Shown in pieces: positions 26,499 to 34,872 of a DNA stretch of 64,000 nt. Position numbers and translations under genes: made by a program. The stretch covers positions 44,524 through 108,523 of the forward strand of contig NZ_AKJF01000200.1 of the NCBI RefSeq assembly GCF_000282475.1, in the 5' to 3' direction. The DNA is from Pseudomonas sp. GM78. GTDB taxonomy: Bacteria > Pseudomonadota > Gammaproteobacteria > Pseudomonadales > Pseudomonadaceae. Numbering within the stretch: the stretch's first letter is position 1; each line of letters starts with the position of its first letter. The notes under the pieces were generated by a model. That model was not told the DNA's origin. It worked only from the letters and a program-made list of their open reading frames with translations, and did no database searches.

Positions 26499-26575
26499 TG
26501 GCCTCATCGCTGGCAAGCCAGCTCCCACAGGATTGTGCAAAACCTGTGGGAGCTGGCTTGCCAGCGATGAGGCCA
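26499..26575. repeat. REPIN, GCTGGCTTGCCAGC type, perfect 33-bp arms
   Basis: 26499-26531 and 26543-26575 are perfect inverted copies with an 11-base loop. It separates the LysR gene from the transporter genes, in a 214-bp gap that should also hold the transporter promoter. Confidence 0.9.
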
Positions 26576-26694
26576 CAATAGGCGCTACTCAACCAAAATC
26601 CTTGAATACCACTATCGGCGGTTTTTGCCTTACTGCCACATGACGGACGCATTACAACCCTAGGATGGCCCCATCTGCCAGATGAGGTCCGTCC

Positions 26695-27771
26695 ATGAAC
26701 AACTCGATCACAACTGCCCTGACCAACCCCGGCGCCCCGATGAAGGTGCGCGGCGTACAGAAGCGCTTTGGCGCGTTCACTGCGCTGGATAACGTTTCCC
26801 TCGACGTCGCGGCCGGTGAACTGGTGTGCCTGCTGGGCCCGTCGGGCTGTGGCAAGACCACCTTGCTGCGTTGCATCGCCGGGCTGGAGAAGCAGGACAG
26901 TGGCGAGCTGTATCTGGGCGATCGCGACGTTTCCCATCTGGCGCCCCAGGCGCGCGACTACGGCATTCTGTTTCAGTCCTACGCGCTGTTTCCCAATCTC
27001 ACCGTCGAAGCGAATATTGCCTACGGACTGGCCGGCAGCGGTCGCGATCAGGTGCGTCAGCGTGTCGGTCAGATGCTGGAACTGGTCGGCCTCAGCGGCA
27101 GTGAGAAAAAGTACCCGGGCCAGTTGTCCGGTGGGCAGCAGCAGCGCGTAGCGCTGGCTCGCGCCTTGGCCCCGGCGCCTTCCCTGTTGCTGCTGGACGA
27201 ACCGATGTCGGCACTCGATGCCCGCGTGCGCGAGCATCTGTGCACCGAGCTGCGCCAGCTGCAACGCAGCCTCGGCATCACCACGCTGATGGTCACCCAC
27301 AATCAGGACGAGGCCATGCTGATGGCCGACCGTATTGCCGTGATGAACAACGGCAAGGTCGAGCAGTACGCCACACCGCAGGAAATCTACAACCGTCCGG
27401 CCACGCCGTTTGTGGCTGAATTCGTCGGCCAGGGCAACTGGTTGCCATTCCGCCGCAACAGCGACAGCCACGCCCAGGTCGGCGGAATGAATCTGCGCCT
27501 GGCCGACGGCAGCGCAAAAAACGCCTCGGGCCGTTTGTTCTGCCGTCCGGAAGCGATCAACGTCAATCCGCCGATGCATGAAGAAAACCTGTTCCCGGCC
27601 AAGGTTCGCGAAATCACCTTCCTGGGCAATCGCTGCCGCATGAGCTTCGAGCTTGATCACTTGCCTGGCCACGCACTGTTGGCCGAACTGGCACCCGAAG
27701 CCATGCCGCGTCTTGGCGCGCAGCAGATCATGGTGGCCTTGCCGCCACAGAGCCTGCAGGTGTTTGCCTGA
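26695..27771 (+). CDS. phnT: 2-aminoethylphosphonate-type ABC transporter, ATP-binding protein
   Basis: A 358-residue ATPase of the iron/spermidine/phosphonate importer group. Walker A is GPSGCGKTT at residues 48-56, the ABC signature is LSGGQQQRVALARA, Walker B is LLLDEPMSALD, and a C-terminal TOBE-like domain follows from about residue 240. It most resembles the PhnT2/AepV ATPases paired with 2-aminoethylphosphonate import. The stop overlaps the permease start by one base (TGATG), so translation is coupled. Substrate rests on the gene set, not this subunit alone. Confidence 0.82.
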   Translation: MNNSITTALTNPGAPMKVRGVQKRFGAFTALDNVSLDVAAGELVCLLGPSGCGKTTLLRCIAGLEKQDSGELYLGDRDVSHLAPQARDYGILFQSYALFPNLTVEANIAYGLAGSGRDQVRQRVGQMLELVGLSGSEKKYPGQLSGGQQQRVALARALAPAPSLLLLDEPMSALDARVREHLCTELRQLQRSLGITTLMVTHNQDEAMLMADRIAVMNNGKVEQYATPQEIYNRPATPFVAEFVGQGNWLPFRRNSDSHAQVGGMNLRLADGSAKNASGRLFCRPEAINVNPPMHEENLFPAKVREITFLGNRCRMSFELDHLPGHALLAELAPEAMPRLGAQQIMVALPPQSLQVFA

Positions 27772-29495
27772 TGAATGCGAACATCGCTGTGGCGCTGCCG
27801 CGCAAGCAGGTGCGGCAGATGTCCCGCGCCGAACTCGGCGACCGGTTGTTCGTGGTCGGCGGCAAAGTCCTCTTGCTGGTGCTGCTTGGCGTCGCGGTAT
27901 TGATGCCGTTGCTGGCCATCTTCTGGCGCGGCTTCAGTGCCGAAGCCGGGCAGGGCGGTGGTTGGGTTGCAGCCAAGGAACTGGTAACCAGTGCCAATTT
28001 CCATTGGTTACTGGGTAACAGCCTCAAGGTTTCCCTTAGCGTCGCGGCCATTGTCGTACCACTGGCCTACCTGTTTGCCTACGCTCTGCAGCGTACTTTG
28101 ATTCCGGGCAAAGGCATCTGGCGTGGCATTTCTCTGCTGCCATTGATGGCGCCGTCGATGCTGCCCGGCATTGCCCTGGTTTATCTGTTCGGTAACCAGG
28201 GCATGTTGCGCGGCCTGCTCTCGGACAATATCTACGGCTTCTGGGGCATTGTTCTGGGTGAGGTCATCTACACCTTCCCACACGCCTTGATGATTTTGCT
28301 GTCAGCGCTTTCCCTGGCGGATGCGCGCCTGTTCGATGCCGCCTCCAGCATGGGCGCCAGTCCGGCAAAAGCCTTTCGCAGCATCACCTGGCCGGCGACC
28401 CGTCAGGCAGTGTTCGCTGCATTCTGCCTGGTGTTCACCCTGACCATCACTGATTTCGGCGTACCCGTAGTGGTCGGTGGCGACTATCAAGTGCTGGCGT
28501 TGGAAGCCTACAAAGCCGTTGTCGGCCAGCAGCAGTTCGGTCGCGGCGCGTTGATCGGCATGGTGCTGTTGCTGCCGGCGCTGTTCAGCTTCGGGGTCGA
28601 TGCCTGGTTGCGTCGGCGACATGGCGACTCCATGAGCGGCCGTGCGCAAGTCTTCAAGCCGGCGCCCTCGAAACTGCGCGACGGCTGCTACCTGGCGATT
28701 GTGCTGCTGATCTGCGCCGCGTTGCTGATGGTGTTCGGCATGGCGGTGTTCTCGTCGCTGGTGAAGTTCTGGCCGTACAACCTGTCGCTCTCGCTCAACC
28801 ACTACCAGTTCAACGACACCGCGGGTGGCGGCTGGCTGGCCTACGGCAACAGCGTGAAGATGGCGTTGTGCACGGCACTGATCGGCAGCCTGTTGATCTT
28901 TACCGGTGCGTACCTGATGGAGAAAACCCGAGACCAGCGCGGCTTGAACCTGGCCCTGCGCATGCTCAGCTTCGTACCGATGGCGGTGCCGGGACTGGTG
29001 TTGGGCCTGGGTTACGTCTTCTTCTTCAACCTCACCGGCAACCCGCTGCATGTGCTCTACGGGACCATGACCCTGCTGGTGGTCTGCACCATTGCGCATT
29101 ATTTGACCACCGCGCAGATGACCGCCACCACTGCGCTGCGCCAACTCGATGCCGAGTTCGAAGCGGCCGCGCTGTCACTCAAGGCACCGCTGTACCGCCA
29201 TTACCTGCGGGTCACCGTGCCGATTTGCCTGCCGGCGCTGCTGGACATCGTGCGCTACCTGTTCGTCTCGGCCATGACCACCGTCTCGGCAGCGATCTTC
29301 CTCTACAGCCCCGACACCATCCTCGCGGCGGTCGCGGTGCTGAACATGGACGACGCCGGCAACGTCGGCGGTGCGGCGGCGATGTCGACCCTGATTCTGT
29401 TCACCTCGGCGGGCGTGTCCTTGCTGCTGGCCTGGGCTTCGCGGGGTTTGCTGCGCCGCTCGCAAGCCTGGCGGCAGACCGCGCCTGGTCACTGA
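27771..29495 (+). CDS. 2-aminoethylphosphonate-type ABC transporter, fused permease
   Basis: The 574-residue permease contains two complete binding-protein-dependent transport domains in one chain, with about 12 helices. Each half carries an EAA-like loop that docks the ATPase (DAASSMGASPAKAFRSITWP near residue 190 and EAAALSLKAPLYRHYLRVTVP near residue 465). Such fusions are typical of the PhnU2/AepW permeases of putative 2-aminoethylphosphonate importers and of the related iron importers. It sits between ATPase and binding-protein genes in one operon. Confidence 0.85.
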   Translation: MNANIAVALPRKQVRQMSRAELGDRLFVVGGKVLLLVLLGVAVLMPLLAIFWRGFSAEAGQGGGWVAAKELVTSANFHWLLGNSLKVSLSVAAIVVPLAYLFAYALQRTLIPGKGIWRGISLLPLMAPSMLPGIALVYLFGNQGMLRGLLSDNIYGFWGIVLGEVIYTFPHALMILLSALSLADARLFDAASSMGASPAKAFRSITWPATRQAVFAAFCLVFTLTITDFGVPVVVGGDYQVLALEAYKAVVGQQQFGRGALIGMVLLLPALFSFGVDAWLRRRHGDSMSGRAQVFKPAPSKLRDGCYLAIVLLICAALLMVFGMAVFSSLVKFWPYNLSLSLNHYQFNDTAGGGWLAYGNSVKMALCTALIGSLLIFTGAYLMEKTRDQRGLNLALRMLSFVPMAVPGLVLGLGYVFFFNLTGNPLHVLYGTMTLLVVCTIAHYLTTAQMTATTALRQLDAEFEAAALSLKAPLYRHYLRVTVPICLPALLDIVRYLFVSAMTTVSAAIFLYSPDTILAAVAVLNMDDAGNVGGAAAMSTLILFTSAGVSLLLAWASRGLLRRSQAWRQTAPGH

Positions 29496-29528
29496 TTCAC
29501 CCTCTCAACTCAACTACAGGAAAAGATC

Positions 29529-30554
29529 ATGTTCAAGCCCCTGGCCCTGGCCGCTGCTGTCCTCACCGCTTTCAGCCTGAACGCCTTTGCGGCGAAAACC
29601 GAGTTGACGGTGTACACCGCCCTCGAAGCCGAACAACTCAAGACTTACAAACAAGCCTTCGAAAAGGCCAACCCGGACGTCGAGATCAAATGGGTGCGTG
29701 ACTCCACCGGGATCATCACCGCCAAACTGCTGGCCGAAAAAGACCGCCCGCAGGCTGATGCCGTATGGGGCCTGGCGGCTTCAAGCCTGGCGATCCTCGA
29801 CCAGCAAGGCATGCTGCAAAGCTACGCGCCGAAAGACCTCGGCAAGATCGGCGGCAACTACCGCGACGCCGCCAACCCGCCAGCCTGGGTTGGCATGGAC
29901 GTGTGGGCCGCGACCATTTGCTTCAACACCGTCGAAGCCGAAAAGCAGGGCCTGAGCAAGCCCGTGAGCTGGCAAGACCTGACCAAACCCGAGTACAAAG
30001 GCAAGATCGTCATGCCTAACCCGGCGTCGTCCGGCACCGGTTTCCTCGACGTCAGTGCCTGGCTGCAAACCTTCGGCGAGAAGCAGGGCTGGGCGTACAT
30101 GGACGGCCTGCACCAGAACATCGGCCAGTACGTTCACTCCGGTTCCAAGCCCTGCAAGCTGGCGGCGGCGGGTGAATTCCCGATCGGCATTTCCTTTGAA
30201 TACCCGGCTGTCCAGCTCAAGCGCCAGGGCGCGCCGCTGGACATCATCCTGCCGAAGGAAGGCCTGGGCTGGGAAATCGAAGCCACCGCCGTGATCAAGG
30301 GCACGCCACATGAAGACGCCGCGAAGAAACTCGCGGACTTCTCGGCCAGCCCTGAGGCGATGGAGCTTTATAAAGAGAACTTTGCCGTACTTGCGCAGCC
30401 GGGCATCGCCAAGCCGCAGACCGAGTTGCCGGCTGACTATGAGCAGCGTTTGATCAAGAACGACTTTGCCTGGGCGTCGAAGAACCGCGACGAGATTCTG
30501 AGCGAGTGGCGCAAGCGGTATGACGGTAAGTCGGAGAAAGTGGCGGCCAAGTAA
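29529..30554 (+). CDS. phnS: 2-aminoethylphosphonate-type ABC transporter, periplasmic binding protein
   Basis: The 341-residue binding protein has a signal peptide (MFKPLALAAAVLTAFSLNAFA) and a class II periplasmic-binding fold: ELTVYTALEAEQLKTYKQAF, then DADAVWGLAAS-like and GTGFLDVSAWLQTFGE blocks. It fits the PhnS2/AepX family, which is close to ferric-binding proteins; a tyrosine pair used for Fe(III) is not evident. It is the last transporter gene, 33 bp after the permease. A long inverted repeat follows. Confidence 0.82.
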   Translation: MFKPLALAAAVLTAFSLNAFAAKTELTVYTALEAEQLKTYKQAFEKANPDVEIKWVRDSTGIITAKLLAEKDRPQADAVWGLAASSLAILDQQGMLQSYAPKDLGKIGGNYRDAANPPAWVGMDVWAATICFNTVEAEKQGLSKPVSWQDLTKPEYKGKIVMPNPASSGTGFLDVSAWLQTFGEKQGWAYMDGLHQNIGQYVHSGSKPCKLAAAGEFPIGISFEYPAVQLKRQGAPLDIILPKEGLGWEIEATAVIKGTPHEDAAKKLADFSASPEAMELYKENFAVLAQPGIAKPQTELPADYEQRLIKNDFAWASKNRDEILSEWRKRYDGKSEKVAAK

Positions 30555-30578
30555 ATCTTTATAGGATTATAGGGCCTC

Positions 30579-30697
30579 TTCGTCGGAACGCCGCCCGGAC
30601 CAAGCCCGCTCCCACAGGGATCGTCGGTGTTCACACAATTTGTGTCTCACCCGGAAACCTGTGGGAGCGGGCTTGGTCCGGGCGGCGTTCCGACGAA
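30579..30697. repeat. Long perfect inverted repeat (40-bp arms) with extended REP
   Basis: 30579-30618 and 30658-30697 are perfect complements. Each arm joins a GTGGGAGCGGGCTTG head to GTCCGGGCGGCGTTCCGACG, an extension not present in the other elements here. It sits between phnS and the HD-oxygenase gene and ends 47 bp before the latter. Confidence 0.9.
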
Positions 30698-30744
30698 AGC
30701 GGTCTACTATTCAACGCAAATCCAACTTCATCGCGAGACTTCTG

Positions 30745-31302
30745 ATGAACCCCAACGAACAAGCAGTCGCCAAGGTTTTCGCGTTATACGAGCGCTTCGG
30801 CGATGCCGACTACATCGGCGAACCGGTATCGCAAATCGAGCACATGTCCCAGGCCGCGCAGTGCGCGATGGCCGAGGGCTTCGATGACGAAGTGGTGCTT
30901 GCCGCGTTTTTCCACGACATCGGGCACATCTGCGCCGAAGGCGCCGAGAACATGGGCGGCTTTGGCGTGGTCAGCCATGAACGGCTGGGCGCCGATTACT
31001 TGCGCAGCGTCGGCTTCAGCGAGCGCATGGCGCGGCTGGTGGAGTACCACGTTCAGGCCAAGCGCTACCTGACGCTCAAGGAGCCTGGATATTTCGAGCG
31101 ATTGAGCGAAGCCAGTCGCCGGACTCTGGAGTATCAGGGCGGGGTGATGACGGCTGCCGAGGCTGAAGTCTTCGAACAGGACCCGTTGTGCGCAGTCAGT
31201 TTGCGCATGCGCCAGTGGGATGAGCTGGCCAAGGAGATGCATGTGCCGGTCATTGATCTCGGCGTCTTGAAGGAAAAAGCGGTGCGTTTGCTGGCTGCAT
31301 AA
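30745..31302 (+). CDS. PhnZ-like HD-domain mixed-valence diiron phosphonate oxygenase
   Basis: The 185-residue protein belongs to the phosphonate-linked HD oxygenases. PhnZ cleaves the C-P bond of (R)-2-amino-1-hydroxyethylphosphonate to glycine and phosphate. Residues line up with those I recall for PhnZ, one or two positions shifted: Y23, E26, Q30, H33, H57-D58, H61, H78, H102, K106 and D160, covering both iron sites and the phosphonate pocket. The adjacent 2-aminoethylphosphonate-type transporter agrees. The usual partner hydroxylase PhnY is absent from the window. TmpB-like specificity for the trimethylated substrate is an alternative. Confidence 0.85.
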   Translation: MNPNEQAVAKVFALYERFGDADYIGEPVSQIEHMSQAAQCAMAEGFDDEVVLAAFFHDIGHICAEGAENMGGFGVVSHERLGADYLRSVGFSERMARLVEYHVQAKRYLTLKEPGYFERLSEASRRTLEYQGGVMTAAEAEVFEQDPLCAVSLRMRQWDELAKEMHVPVIDLGVLKEKAVRLLAA

Positions 31303-31328
31303 AATCTTCCACAGGAGAACTCTGTCAA

Positions 31329-31430
31329 CTGTAGGAGCGAGCCTGCTCGCGATGAATCTGAGAGCCCCGCGGGGTGTCAGGCTGCCAGCGTTATCGTTGA
31401 CGTCCATCGCGAGCAGGCTCGCTCCTACAG
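31329..31430. repeat. REPIN, GCGAGCCTGCTCGC type, overlaps a stop codon
   Basis: Arms CTGTAGGAGCGAGCCTGCTC (31329-31354) and its complement (31405-31430). The loop holds a further GCCCCGCGGGG hairpin. The right arm supplies the TAG stop (31425-31427) of the leftward DUF3482 gene. Confidence 0.9.
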
Positions 31431-32789
31431 CTTTTGCGCCAGCTCTTCGATTTGCTCCTGGCGCTCTGCCTGATTCAACTTTGCATGCGCATTGAGCGAC
31501 GACCACTGCGGATGTGCCCGTGCCTTGTTCAGCGCTTCCGGCAGTTTGCCCTCGCGCCAGGTCTTGTCCTGGGGCGTGGCGACCTGGATGCTGTCCATCG
31601 CCGCATGCCCACGGGCATCCAGCGCTTGCAGCAGTTGCCGTTGACGCAGCGCCAACAGCCGCAGTACGTTGTCGTCGACCGTCAGCTCACGCTGGCCCTT
31701 GATCTTGCCCAGCAACCGACCGCCATAACTGCGCACGGTTTGCAGGGCGCCGCCGGCAATCGCACCGGCCAGTGCCGCCGCACCGAGGGTAATGCCACCG
31801 ACCAGCAAGTCGACTCCGGCGCCGGCTGCCGCACCGGCCGCGATCCCGCCGCCGACCCGCACGCCCAGTTGCTTGAGGGTTTCCGGGTTGAACAAGTCAT
31901 CGCCCCAGCGACCATCGAGCAGCGGCAAGTCGCTGGCTGCCGCGTCCTGTGGGCGGAAGGCATAGAGCTTGAGCAGGGCTTCGACACAGCGCTGCTCTCG
32001 CTGGCGAACGGCTTTGCGCAGTTCGTTGATGGCCTGCTGTTCCTGTTCGGCCTCGCTGACCACGCTGCGCCGGCAGGCGGCGCAATCGATCAACAACTCG
32101 GCGATCAAGCGCGCCGCACTTTGCTGGCGCGCCAGGCGTTGCGCCTGTTGATCGGCAATCAACCGCTCAAGCTGTGGACGGGCATGTTCCAACAGCAGTG
32201 CGAGGCTTTCATAGAGCCGGCGTTCGCCATCCTCCGGCGGCGCGACGCTGTCGAAGCGCACCAACGCATGCAAACCCAGGCGCGCCAGTGCTTCACGCCA
32301 TGCCGGCTCACGGTGGTTGTCGCTGCTGACAAAATTCAGCACCGGCAGCAGCGGTTTGCCACAGCTGGCCAGCACTTCCAGCTCATCGCGATATTTGGCA
32401 AGGACCGGTTCCCGGGCGTCGATCACATACAGCCCGGCGTCCGACGCCAGTAACTGGCGCAGGACCTTGGCTTCCTGTTCGAAGCGCTGCCGGGCTTCGC
32501 TGCCCTCAAGAAAACGTGCCAGTCGTGCCGGGCCGTCCAGTCGCTCGCCGGGACGCTCCAGGCGTTCGAGGTAGTCGAGCAGGGCGATGGCGTCTTCCAG
32601 TCCGGGCGTGTCGTAGAGATCCAGTAACGGCTCGCCGTCCACCGACAAACGCGCACCTTCGACATGCCGCGTGGTGCTGGGGCGGTGGGACACTTCGCCG
32701 AAACCGACATCGCGAGTCAGGGTGCGCAACAACGAGGTTTTGCCGACGTTGGTATGGCCGACGACCGCGAGTTTCAGTGGGTTAATCAT
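31425..32789 (-). CDS. GTPase/DUF3482 domain-containing protein
   Basis: The 454-residue protein has an Era/TrmE-like G domain: G1 GHTNVGKT at 11-18, switch threonines 39-40, G3 DTPG at 60-63. The expected G4 NKxD is replaced by LNFVSSDN (151-158), so base specificity may differ. The C-terminal half (DUF3482) has a glycine-zipper hydrophobic stretch at 310-350 that could insert into membrane. The partner DUF2868 gene overlaps its start by 8 bp, so the two products probably act together at the inner membrane. The stop codon lies in a REP arm. Confidence 0.85.
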   Translation of the reverse strand: MINPLKLAVVGHTNVGKTSLLRTLTRDVGFGEVSHRPSTTRHVEGARLSVDGEPLLDLYDTPGLEDAIALLDYLERLERPGERLDGPARLARFLEGSEARQRFEQEAKVLRQLLASDAGLYVIDAREPVLAKYRDELEVLASCGKPLLPVLNFVSSDNHREPAWREALARLGLHALVRFDSVAPPEDGERRLYESLALLLEHARPQLERLIADQQAQRLARQQSAARLIAELLIDCAACRRSVVSEAEQEQQAINELRKAVRQREQRCVEALLKLYAFRPQDAAASDLPLLDGRWGDDLFNPETLKQLGVRVGGGIAAGAAAGAGVDLLVGGITLGAAALAGAIAGGALQTVRSYGGRLLGKIKGQRELTVDDNVLRLLALRQRQLLQALDARGHAAMDSIQVATPQDKTWREGKLPEALNKARAHPQWSSLNAHAKLNQAERQEQIEELAQKL

Positions 32790-34152
32790 GACCCTTCTCC
32801 AGCCAGTTCATCGGTGCGCAATCGGCGAACGGCAGTTCCAGCTGTTGCAGCGCCACATGCCAGTCGCCGAGGCGTTCGGCGTCCAGCGCTTCGCCGGGCG
32901 GAGCTTGCAACAACCAGATGCGGGTGGCGCTGGCGCTGCGGGCCAGTTCGGCAATCAGCGCCAGGCTGCCGCGATCCGGCGAGCGCCGTGGATCGCAAGC
33001 GATCGCCAGGCGCGCAGGAGGAAAGCGGCTGAGTTGTTCGAGGAGTTTGTGTCGCGATTCGCGGCTGTCGAGGATGCCTGCGTTGCTCACGCTCTTGGGC
33101 AGTTGCGGCGGCCACGGGCGGTCGTCGTCCAGTTCGATGGCGACCAACAGTGCGCCATCGCTGAGTTGTTCGCTGACACCGCCTTGCGCGCGAGGGAGTT
33201 CGGCCGGCGCGGCATCGCTGACACCGAGGCGCTCACTGGTGGGCATCAGCCGTTCGCGCAGTTGCGCGTAACCAGGCAGGTTCAGGTCGAGCTGCAAGGT
33301 TCTCCGGCCGGCCTTCCAGCGCCACAAACAAAACACCGCCAGGACCAGGCGCGGCACCACGCCGTAGATCAGCAACACGCCCACCAGCCACGCCGCCCAG
33401 GCCTGGCGGGCGCTTTCGATGTTCAGTGCGGCGTCGCCACTGGCGCGGATCATCTCCTCGGTGGGCACGCTGAAGCCGAGCAAGGCCGGGAGTGTACCCA
33501 GGGCCTGGGTCACGGCAATAAAGGTGTCGGCGCTGAGGATCGTGGTTTCCCAGACGAAGCCGTAGCGCCGGGTCGCCATCAACGTCAGCAGAATCACCAG
33601 GGCACTGAGCATCGCCAGCAACCACAGGCTGTTGACCAGCACGCCGATCGCCCAGCGATTGAGTTTCTGGCGTTGCAGCAACAGCAGCAGGGCCGGTGCC
33701 AGTTGCGCGGCCTTGGCGTCCCGGGCGAGTTTTTCACTCAGCCACAACCACAAGCGGCCGAGGCTGGCGCCGTGTTCGCCGGCAAACACCAGGCCCAGGG
33801 CCCAGCTCAGCAGCAGGATCAGATTGAGCCCGAGCAGACTGCCCAGCGCCCAGAACACATTCACCGGGTGCAGGCCGTCGCCCATGGCGGCAAAGGCCAG
33901 GCCCGCGCCGCTGACCACGGCCAGCACCGCCAGTACGATCAGCGCCAGTCGCGCCCCTTGCAGCCAGTGTTTGAGTGCTTCGCTCAAGCCATCGCGGTCG
34001 GCCAGCCACAGGGCGCGGCGTTGAATGCGTGTCGGCAGATCGCCGCCGGCGCTGCGGGCCAGGCGATTGGCTTCCAGATCTTCCAGGGGGCCGGCGTATT
34101 CTTCGCGCAGGCGGATGGCTTCTGTCAGCCAGAGATTGTTCAGTTCAGTCAC
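32782..34152 (-). CDS. DUF2868 domain-containing inner-membrane protein
   Basis: A 456-residue protein with a soluble N-terminus (1-65), about four membrane helices (near 68-92, 98-122, 165-190 and 250-272) and a cytoplasmic C-terminal domain from about 290 (LVAIELDDDRPWPPQLPKS). The C-terminal part looks like an alpha/beta domain. No catalytic motif was seen. It is the upstream gene of a two-gene operon with the DUF3482 GTPase (8-bp overlap), and the pair probably forms a membrane-bound GTPase complex of unknown role. Confidence 0.8.
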   Translation of the reverse strand: MTELNNLWLTEAIRLREEYAGPLEDLEANRLARSAGGDLPTRIQRRALWLADRDGLSEALKHWLQGARLALIVLAVLAVVSGAGLAFAAMGDGLHPVNVFWALGSLLGLNLILLLSWALGLVFAGEHGASLGRLWLWLSEKLARDAKAAQLAPALLLLLQRQKLNRWAIGVLVNSLWLLAMLSALVILLTLMATRRYGFVWETTILSADTFIAVTQALGTLPALLGFSVPTEEMIRASGDAALNIESARQAWAAWLVGVLLIYGVVPRLVLAVFCLWRWKAGRRTLQLDLNLPGYAQLRERLMPTSERLGVSDAAPAELPRAQGGVSEQLSDGALLVAIELDDDRPWPPQLPKSVSNAGILDSRESRHKLLEQLSRFPPARLAIACDPRRSPDRGSLALIAELARSASATRIWLLQAPPGEALDAERLGDWHVALQQLELPFADCAPMNWLEKGHD

Positions 34153-34237
34153 GCGGCATCCCGTCGCTCAATTGAACTGTGAGCATAACCGCTGTGGCGC
34201 TTATCGGGGAAAGCACGGCTCTGGTATCCTCGCCGGC

Positions 34238-34750
34238 ATGACTAAATCACTCCCCCTCAGCCTGATCGCAGCCCTCGGTGAAAACCGCGTGATCGGCGTC
34301 GACAACAGCATGCCCTGGCACCTGCCGGGGGACTTCAAATACTTCAAGGCCACCACCCTGGGCAAGCCGATCATCATGGGGCGCAAGACCTGGGATTCCC
34401 TTGGCCGCCCATTGCCGGGTCGCTTGAATATCGTGGTCAGCCGTCAGGCGGATCTGGTGCTCGAAGGCGCGGAGGTCTATCCGTCGCTGGAAGCGGCCGT
34501 GGCGCGTGCCGAAGAGTGGGCGAAGGAGCAGGGCGTCGATGAGCTGATGTTGATCGGCGGGGCGCAGTTGTATGCGCAGGGGTTGGCCCAGGCTGATCGG
34601 CTGTATCTGACCCGTGTGGCGCTGAGCCCGGAAGGGGATGCGTGGTTTCCGGAGTTTGATTTGAACCAGTGGAAACTGGTTTCCAACATCGAAAACCCGG
34701 CCGTAGATGACAAGCCAGCGTACAACTTCGAAGTCTGGGAAAAAGCCTAA
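34238..34750 (+). CDS. folA: Dihydrofolate reductase
   Basis: The 170-residue enzyme reduces dihydrofolate to tetrahydrofolate with NADPH. The core is standard: LIAALGENRVIGVDNSMPWH, the catalytic acid D32 (LPGDFKYFKATT), PIIMGRKTWDSLGRPLPGR and LMLIGGAQLYAQ for cofactor. It is the target of trimethoprim; no obvious resistance substitution can be judged by eye. The frame extends upstream into the DUF2868 promoter side, but the ATG at 34238 gives the usual N-terminus. Confidence 0.96.
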   Translation: MTKSLPLSLIAALGENRVIGVDNSMPWHLPGDFKYFKATTLGKPIIMGRKTWDSLGRPLPGRLNIVVSRQADLVLEGAEVYPSLEAAVARAEEWAKEQGVDELMLIGGAQLYAQGLAQADRLYLTRVALSPEGDAWFPEFDLNQWKLVSNIENPAVDDKPAYNFEVWEKA

Positions 34751-34753
34751 GAG

Positions 34754-34848
34754 CATCGCCAGCAGGCTGGCTCCCACAGTGGGTTTGAGGTGGAACACAG
34801 ATTGTGTGAACACCCAAAATCCCTGTGGGAGCCAGCCTGCTGGCGATG
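34754..34848. repeat. REPIN, GCCAGCCTGCTGGC type
   Basis: Arms 34754-34779 and 34823-34848 are perfect 26-bp complements, starting 4 bp after the folA stop and ahead of the convergent symporter gene. Confidence 0.9.
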
Positions 34849-34872
34849 AGGCCAGATCAGGCGCTAAAGAAC

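Noticed and set aside
23300-31302. A metal-resistance or phosphonate transposon
   Set aside because: No transposase, integrase or terminal inverted repeats border the block; an island is possible but not shown.
32671-34182. A 503-codon rightward open frame opposite the DUF2868 gene
   Set aside because: Gln/Ala/Arg-rich translation without domains; the leftward gene has coherent membrane helices.
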